Positions 29,201 through 38,200 of a stretch of DNA of 64,000 nt are shown piece after piece. The notes under the pieces were generated by a model. The model had not been told where the DNA came from. It did no database searches and worked only from the letters and a program-made list of their open reading frames with translations. The DNA comes from Lagopus muta (taxonomy: Eukaryota > Chordata > Aves > Galliformes > Phasianidae). Where the stretch lies: assembly GCF_023343835.1 (NCBI RefSeq), contig NC_064447.1, positions 1,116,001-1,180,000 on the forward strand, read 5' to 3'. Within the stretch, counting starts at the first letter, position 1, and the number at the start of each line of letters is the position of its first letter. Made by a program: the position numbers and the translations under genes.

Positions 29201-32200
29201 TTTATTTCTACCTTCCACTAAGAAGTGCAAAAAGTGCAAGAGTCAGTTTGCTTGATGAAGTCATGCCTGACCAGCTACCATTTAGGCACATGTTCTCTAG
29301 GGTGTGTTCCTGAGAACAGAAAGAGAAACTTCCTCAAACCTGCCTTTTCCCCAGCACTAGCACCAGGATCAGCTGTTACTATGGTGTGACTGATAGGTGA
29401 TGATAAAGAACAGAACTTTTTGAGAAGTGTTTTGCAAAGACGATGAACCTCCCTGTGGTTACGCTCCCAGTCACACAAAGTATTCACAACAGATCCTATT
29501 CAGTACTTGTTTTCTCATTCCCATCATTTCTACCCTCCGTGATGACTCCAAAAGGTTGGACTCCCATACGGACAAGCCTGGGAGTTCTGCACTAAGCCCA
29601 CTTCCCTGCATACTAACCATTATCAAAGTCAATGTACTTTGAGATCTTGTGCCAGGTGCGGTAGTAGAAATGGCGGACCTGCTCCTTGTTCTTCACCATG
29701 CTTGCTGGCTTGCCTTTCTTCTTGTACTTCAGGGCAATGTTGTTCTGGATAGCTTCAAAGTCCTTCCCATGCTGAAGAACAAATCAAATAAACCCAAACA
29801 GTCAAAATCTCTTTTTGTAACATAACTGAAACAACACGAAGGATTTGGGGGTTATTTCTGGGAAGTTAGATTTCAATGTCAAAACTCAACAGCAAAAGAA
29901 TGACAGTATTTTCCTTTCCTATATGTAAAATGCATTATGGATGCCAACTATGGATGCCACCTTTTGATTGGGTTGTTTCAAAATAAAATGTACATTACTA
30001 GCAACTTTTTCAAAGGACAACTTTACTCAAATGCACTGAGTGGCAGAACTGAAAACACTGACTTTGTCACTCAGCTCTCCTTACTTCCTTCACTACTTTC
30101 CCCTCTCTTCACTCCTCAGTATACTTCTAACCTGGGACTAATGCTTTGTTTAACAACTTCTACTTACAGGGAATTTCACATTTGAGTTATTAGTGCTACA
30201 TCTGAGTTTCAAGCAATGAAGGGAAAGTTGGTGGTACCTACAGAAGAAATGCTTTTACACGAGAAGCTTATTGCCAGGGAAAAATAAAACTAAGAATCTT
30301 AAGTGTCCCTTAAAAACTATCCAATCCCTATAAAATCCTTTAAGAACATAAATTACCACTGAACTCATTTCCCAGAATTCAGAAGATGTTGGAGTTGATT
30401 TTAATACAACTACAAAATAGGAAAATCTCTTTAATATTAACAGCATTAAAAGAATGGAAGCAGGGAACCAAATTAACAATTCCTCTTGGTGTCAGAAGGA
30501 CTTGAAGGAAACTGTTCACATGTTTGTTGTGTTGACAAAGCTCACGAATCATAACTGACAATTTAAAAAAACCAAACTTGTGACCATTCCTTCAGTTTTC
30601 ACCTTCAGCACATATTTTTATAGCCATAAAGGCTCTTAAATCAGTATTCCTAAAATAACTTTGGGGGGAAAAAAAAAAAAAACAAACAGGAATATATTGC
30701 ATTCAATATATGAGACAAGAAGTTAGGTGATCTAACTTTCCTTGTCTCTCAACCCTACCACCAAAATGGTTTTACTCTTTTATATCAGAGGACTAAATAC
30801 AGTATTCTGCAACACTTTAAAACAATTTCTTATTTGCTAATATTAGCATGCGTTGCTTCCAAAAGTTGAGATGGCAACATTGTTTTTTTCCTCAGTTGAA
30901 AGAGAATCATAATTGAAAATATTATTAAGAGTAACTCACATATTTACCATAGTATTTAAAAAGAAAAAAAAAAAAAAGGAAAAAACGAAAAAAGCTTGAC
31001 TTTGGAAAGGTGGCTTTGATTCACAACTGTTGTATAGCCAACTGCACAGGCACACGTGCACCAAAAAAGTAATATAAGCATATGGGGGGTGCTCCTGCAA
31101 AAGCCACTTCAATCAAGCTTGTTCAGCAACACTCACGTACCCAATGAAACCACGTAACCTGGATATTTTCCTCTCCACGCACCTCATACAGTCCCTCAAA
31201 GAACGTGTTTTTGTCCTCCGTGCTCCACGACTCCCACTGCCGCCGGACCTTCTTCCCTTCCTCCTTCTCCCCAGCTGAGGAGCCCAGGTTCCTTGCTGCT
31301 GACTTGGAATTCCCACTCGGATTGCTGGGAGGTATTCCTGATGTGCCACCAGATGCACTCCCTCCATTATCTGCCCCTGCAAAAAACCCCAAAGCAACAC
31401 ATGTGAATATTAAACCCACAGGGGATTCATGGATAAGCGAGGAATTCAGCCCACCTGGGAAAACACAAAAATAATCCAAGCTATCCCAGTGACAACAAGT
31501 CCCAGCACTTCCTCCCTCCAAAGATTCTGGTGCAACAACTGTAAGAGGATACAGCAGTGCAAACTTGACTGTACCTTTCTCAGTGGTTGGCACCCCAAAG
31601 GACACGATCTGCGGGCAGGGGAACACCAAAAAGCAGAGATCAGCAATAGTGGGATGAGGGTGATAAAGCCCCTGATGCAACTATGAGGAATCACCAGCTT
31701 TGCAAGTAGCAGAAACATTAAAAGGACTGAAGAAATTGGGGAGGAAGAATTATACTGCGTATAATGCAGTAGATCACACTCCCCCAACCCTAACTGAGAA
31801 GGAAAACCCTTCTTATCTTTTAAATCACCCCTGAAACGAAGTTCTTTTGAAGATATCATTAAAAACATTGTCAATCAACTTCAAATGCATTATTCATCCA
31901 CAACAGAAGCCAAACCAAGCATTTGTGATGTTATAACAGGTTATGAGAACCCAGAAACCAGAGAGACTTCCCCAAAAGAACACTCTTTTCGTTTCCAAGA
32001 GAATCCAACCATTCTCAATAGGCTATACTCCCAAAACACACTTTCCCCCATTTTGCTAAGATGCAGCATTTAAGATTTGGCCACACAGATCAGAGCACCA
32101 GTATACCCTATAAAAAAATATTCTTCCAACATTGAACATCCTCTTCTTACTACAGAAAAAGAACATATTACTGTTTCCAATTGTAAGGGACGGTGACTGG

Positions 32201-35200
32201 ACATGGTTTATCTCAAAATAAATTGGTCATTTTAAAGTTAATTTTTCTTTTATTTCCAGGAACCATTTGATCATTTTGAAGACAATTGCTGTCACCACAG
32301 GGAAGCACATAAGGCAAAGCATGAAAGAGAATGAGAAAATTCACCTAAAAAAAAAAAAAAAAAAAAATCAACCAAAGAACCCCAAGCAAATGAAAAGCTT
32401 CTCCGTGTCCTAAAGCCCCCTTATGTGTCTCATAAAATAACTGACAATTAAGCAAATTCTGATACTGTAAAGCCTTCAAAAACGTGAAACCATTGGAAAA
32501 ATGTGACATACTGTAATACATGGCTGAGAAGATAAACAGCAGTTTTAAGAGCCAGAACCACTTATTTACTCTGTAAAGGTGAAACTATTGTATCATAATT
32601 AGCATGTCTTTAATATGTTTAATGTCTTTATTAATGATCTGGATGAGGGCATTGGCTGCACCCTCAGTAAGTTTGCAAATGACACCAAAATGGGGGAAGC
32701 ATTGATCTGCCTGAGAGTAGGAAAGTCCCACAGAATAACTTGGACGGGCTGATCGCTGGGCTGAGGACAGTGGGCTGAGGCTCAACCAGACAAGTGCTGG
32801 GTCCTGCACTTTGGCCACAACAAGCCCAGGCAACCCCACAGGCGTGGGGCAGAGTGGACAGAAGGAAAACGTGCAGGAAATGGACCTGGGGGTGTTGGCC
32901 AACGCTCAGCTGAACGTGAGCCAGCAGTGCGCCCAGGTGGCCGAAAAGGCCAACGGCATCCTGGTTGTGTCAGCAACAGTGCAGCCAGCAGGAGGGAGGT
33001 GATCGCCCCACTGCACTCAGCCCTGGGGAGGCCGCAGTGCTGTGCTCAGCTCTGGGCTCCTCACTGCAAGAGATCATTCAGCTTTCAACAACAATTCACA
33101 GAGACACGGAGATTCCATACTTGGTACCTGAACTACAACCTCCAGAAAGACCACAGATGAGAGAATCAGTGCTTCAGACACTTGTTTGGTAATTCAGTGT
33201 CCTTCCTTAGAATTTCAGATACTTTTTTCTGTAGATGAAGACATCTTCACAGTCCTATGGAAAGCTAGAATACTTAAATACAAAGGGATTTAAAGAGTGC
33301 AGCTTGAGATCTAACATGAAAATGACACTCAGTGGAACACTGCACATATCACGAGTTGCAGGCAGTACCAGTGTCTTGTCCTGACTGTAGCCACAAGTTC
33401 CTCCTTTTCAGCTCCTGGCAGCATCTTAGTGTCAACTCTTCCATTTTCTACCAGCAGCTCCTACCTGCCTGCTGATTCACACCTTCTAGGGATTTTGGAA
33501 CTTGGCAGAGTCAAGCCCCACTACACTCACGTGTCTCAACATGGAGGCTGGCTCTCTTACTGGCCTTCTTTAGGGTTAGCTGCAAAGTGTGAACTTCTGC
33601 AGGAGTCACCAGTCAGCTGCAGGTGGAACAGCTACCAGGAAATACCTTCAGGAGGGAGATGCTAAGTTCACAGACCCGGTGATGTTTTTTTGGACTCAAT
33701 GATCTTTCAGGTCCTTTCCAACCTGAGTGATTCTGTGATTCCATGACTCTTGCACGCTGCAACCAAATCCAGAGTGCAAAACGCTGACTCCCTCTGCAAG
33801 GCATGGGGTGCAAACACTGACTTGTAACACATCAGCAAGATTCCTTCAAAGCATTTTATCCTTGCTTTGGATTCTATACAAGCCAGTAACGAGGCTGAAC
33901 TACAGTGAAGTTCAAAAGCACTTCTTGGTAAGGAGTGCCACTAAGAAAGCCACTGCAGAAAATGCTTGACTGTTTTATTCTCACACACCTGCAGCCTTGG
34001 CAGTCCTCAGAAATGTGCATCAAAACACTTGCAGCCCACAGAGTTGCATAAAATGCAAATAGTCTTAAACTTTGCAGAACACTTCCGAACTTGTTCTGCT
34101 ATTCTCATGACAGAGCTCTCCTCAAAATGCATTTACTCCTCACTTTTAATTACTGGAAAAAAAAAAAAAATCCAAACTTTCTTCCTGATCACAAGGTATA
34201 CAAGTCCCAATTTTAGCCACATGTCTTTCCACAGGTAAATAAGACATCATACATCAAGTGTATACCAATATACCAATCATACCAATCATTGGTAGTGTGT
34301 AACACAGGAATTTAAGTGAAGCCACTTGCTTTGTGGAAAGACCCAACATACCTGCAGCTGGATTCAATTTGCTCTTCTCTTCAAGAACTGCAGCTTAGAA
34401 CACAGGCAAGAGAGGGAGAGACTGACATATTTCCAGCCAGTCAGTGCTTCAAACTGAGGACTAACATTTTAACTGGAAAGTGAGCTTCCACACTGCATGT
34501 CTCTGTGGTAAACAGCAGAGACTTCTAAGAAGGCCTAGGACAGTTAAAGCCATGGCGTACATTCATACCATGTTACACTCATTATGAATTAACACCCAAA
34601 GCTTTATAATACAACACATGAATGCCCTACAGAAATCAAACAGCACAGCTTCTTCTATCTCTTACTATTTAGATTTGCAAAACCCAGATGTAGGGTCAAA
34701 GTGGATGCCCCATCCCTGCAGGCATTCAAGGCCAGGCTGGATGTGGCTCTGGGCAGCCTGGGCTGCTGGTTGGCGACCTGCACACAGCAGGGGGTTGGAG
34801 CTGGATGAGCATTGTGCTCCTTTGCAACCCAGGCCATTCTATGATTCTCTGATTTTGCTGAACACATGTAAACCAACAGGTGAGCACACACAAAATTATA
34901 CCAGTGCTTGCTTTTGTATGAACAGTACACATTCAAGCTATCAGTTGCAGCAGTATCTGAGCTAACCAAGCATCACTGTTTTAAAAAAAAAAAACAAACA
35001 AACAAAAAACAAACAAAAAAAACCCCTATTTTCTTTAAATAAGTAAATCTTGTCACTGCCCTGCCTCGAGTAAATCATTCTCTTGCTGTTCCACTAGAAA
35101 AAAAATCCTTAAATAGAATAACACATTGTAAGCATGTATACTGGGCACAGAGCCTGGTGCAGGGTTCCATCTGCACCTGTACCTTGCAGGCATCTTTCAA

Positions 35201-38200
35201 AGCTCAGTACCTACAGTACAGGGCACATGAAACAAAATCCTCCTGTTGTGGTCTGAGATGAGATACCATGGAGTTCTGGTCCTCAGCCACCTTAAATGGA
35301 TACGTCAGGGTGGGATGGAAGGAGGGGTATCAGTGGTAAATGAGATGGACAGAATTAAGAGCATTAGAACAAGGGGCTGTACGAATAGTTTTTAAAGAGC
35401 CATTCATTCCCTAGAGAAATGATAGAGGAACAGTATTTCCCTCAAAGGCTAGAACACGTGTAGCACACACATTTGGGAAGATACAGTAAAATCATATTGT
35501 TAAGTACATGTATCAGTTATCCTGGTACATTCAGCCTCTTCACAGGAGGACATACTAACTAATTTAATTCACACACTACAGAACAAGCAACTTTGGTTGG
35601 CTGAAGCAAACTACGGAATGCTTTCCAGTGAGGTTTACACAGTGCAAAAAGATGGAATGTTTCAATTCTATTCATGTTTTCAGCAGAGGCTGTTTGTGGT
35701 TTTTTCTTTTTAAAGAAAACTGCTTATTATACATTTTATGAATAAATCTGGAGTAGCAGCACGACAGATATCTTCAAGCTTCAGCTCATCACCACTACGT
35801 TTCGTTAGTGCTTCCTCCTGCCTGCATTCTGCATTCACAAAACAGATGATAACCACAGAAATGGTTATGTTAGCTTTTAACCCTGTGTTAGCTCACAGCA
35901 GAGCTACAGCACACAATGGCACGATTCTACAATTACTTTTGGTAACATGGTGATGACAACACTCACGTGTGTATTTCCACCACTTACTGCTTCACAGAAA
36001 GAAGTCCCCAAACCCACTCTAAAACTGATGCTCAACAACGGCGCAGATTGTTTGTACTGAAGAAGAAAACTCAGAAATCCCTCTTCTTCAGCAACCTTGT
36101 AACGGCCTGCTTCCTCTTCTTCCTCTTCCTCAATCAACTTCTGTATCTCCAAACTCTCAATCAACTGCCTCCACCATTCCCTTGGGTTCCTTCTCTGGTT
36201 TGCTGCGAGTTACTTCAAGCCTGACCTCCAAGCACCCGTACTCCAAAAGGAGCGCTCTGTCTGAGCCATGGAACTTGAAATAATTAAGATAGCCAATATT
36301 CGAAAATAGGGTAACAATAATTTCCCCCAAATTACACATATTTAGATTCTCATGCAGTGAATTTAATAAACCTTTCAGCAACCAAAATGGCATGACCTAT
36401 GCAAGCTCATGTTTTCAAACATTTTCCCTCTATTACAATAATTTCATGCTTTTTTCTCTCCCTCCCCCCCCCCGAAATAAAACTACAACACAGTACACAC
36501 AGAATGGGTAAATCAGAATAAAAAATTCAAATAAAATAATCTGCAGCTAATTGTTCTATCGCAGTCATCTGGAAATCAGTATTTTCATGCGTTTTACTTG
36601 GAAGAATTTGTGAATTCTTATAAACCCTCCCAGAACCATAGGAATACAGTAAAGTCAAAACACCAGCAGATGCTGAGTGCATGAAGTCCTCCAGTTATGT
36701 ACACTGAAGTTGACTTCAACAACAACTTCTCTGCTCCAATAAAGTACTCTAAAAACAGAAGAGCAAAAAAAAAAAAAAGAAAAAAAAAGGGATGTGACAA
36801 ACTGAAAATACTGCCACTGAAACGGCTTTTAAAGACACAACTAGAACAAACTAATGCCTGCTGGGTAACAGCCGTTTGAAAGAAATTAATTTAACAATCA
36901 CACTCCTTAATCAAAGGATGGTAATGTTGGAAGGCACCTCACATCCCCCCCAGTCCCACCCCTACCATGGGCAGCCTGCCCCCCCAGATGAGGCTGCCCA
37001 ATGCCCCTCCAGGGATGGGACCCCCACTGCCAATAATAGCATTCAAAAGAGATTTCACTTCAGAATACACAGATTCTGAAAGCAGGACCACTTTGATATA
37101 ACCTGAAGAGTTACATACTGTTATTAAAAGATCACAGCAGAAACAAGTTCCTGGTTTCAGTGGACCAAATCTAAGCGTGGTCTGAACAGCGTTACCTTTG
37201 CACTTATCACGCTGCTTGTGACAAGCAAATCATAAAACAGACTCAAATTTCCAGGGCTGATACAAAAGATTCAAGCTTTTTATCTTTTTTATACTTTGAG
37301 GGGAAGAGAAAGTTGACAGGATAGCAAGTGCAGGGATTTAAGTCTCAACTTTACTGGAAATTTTCAATGTTCAACTGGTTCTCTATTAAAGTCAGCTTAG
37401 AGAGACACTTCATCAGGAATGCACAGCCCTATAAATTCTGATAACACTGGATTAGAGAGAACTCAGACAACCCTGGAAAGCATCTCAGTATGGAGCTCTG
37501 CACATAAAGAACTCAAACCATGAGGACTGCTCCGAAAGTAATGCCTCCTTCCTCACTGCATTGGCCCACAATGTCAGCCACCTCTTTTGGGGGGATGGCA
37601 GCAGAGGCTGAACCTTCCCACCAATACCCCATTACCTTTTGTTGCTGTGTGACAGACGGCAGCAGAGGGGCAGCTTGACAAAAGGGCACCAGGCACAGAA
37701 GTGCACACGGAGCAAAGGTGTGTCACTGAATTCCTACACGTGGAAAAACGGCACCCACTGACATTCATCAACACCTGCTGAACACCAATGGAAACTAAAC
37801 AATGGATGTGAGCACAGAGAGGAGGGTGGTGCATTTCAGCAGTGGGGACAGTGGGGCTGCAATCTGCATGAGCATGACATGCAGCTCTTGCTCATCACTG
37901 GCAAAAGTGCACCACCAACAGAGGTAATGATGCTGAAAAATGGTGTTTGGTTTTTTGTTAGCTGAGAACGTGCTCTATCAAACAGTGCCACTCTGTTCTT
38001 TGGATCTATTGCAGTTTCCATTTGAAATTATTAGGAGGCATTACTTTTGGAGCAACCTACGTAGAGAGGACCCCACTGCACAGGTCTGTTCTCCAACAGC
38101 TGCCAGTTACAATCCTTTCCATATGACAGAAATCAGCTTTCAGACATTCACATTTAAGCCAGGCAAAGATGTGGCTGGTCTTACAATTCAAGAAGGGAAA

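Larger units (their letters stand above)
19827..29617 (-). other. CRAMP1 introns 4-9
   Basis: The introns between exons 4 and 10. Intron 7 holds the best-preserved CR1. Introns 6 (22,821-25,607), 5 (25,657-27,565) and 4 (27,650-29,617) contain only low-complexity tracts and unassigned unique sequence. Confidence 0.8.

Noticed and set aside
31123..31680. 185-codon frame read as a separate minus-strand gene
   Set aside because: Only 31,183-31,376 is real coding sequence (CRAMP1 exon 3); the rest is intron read-through on both sides.
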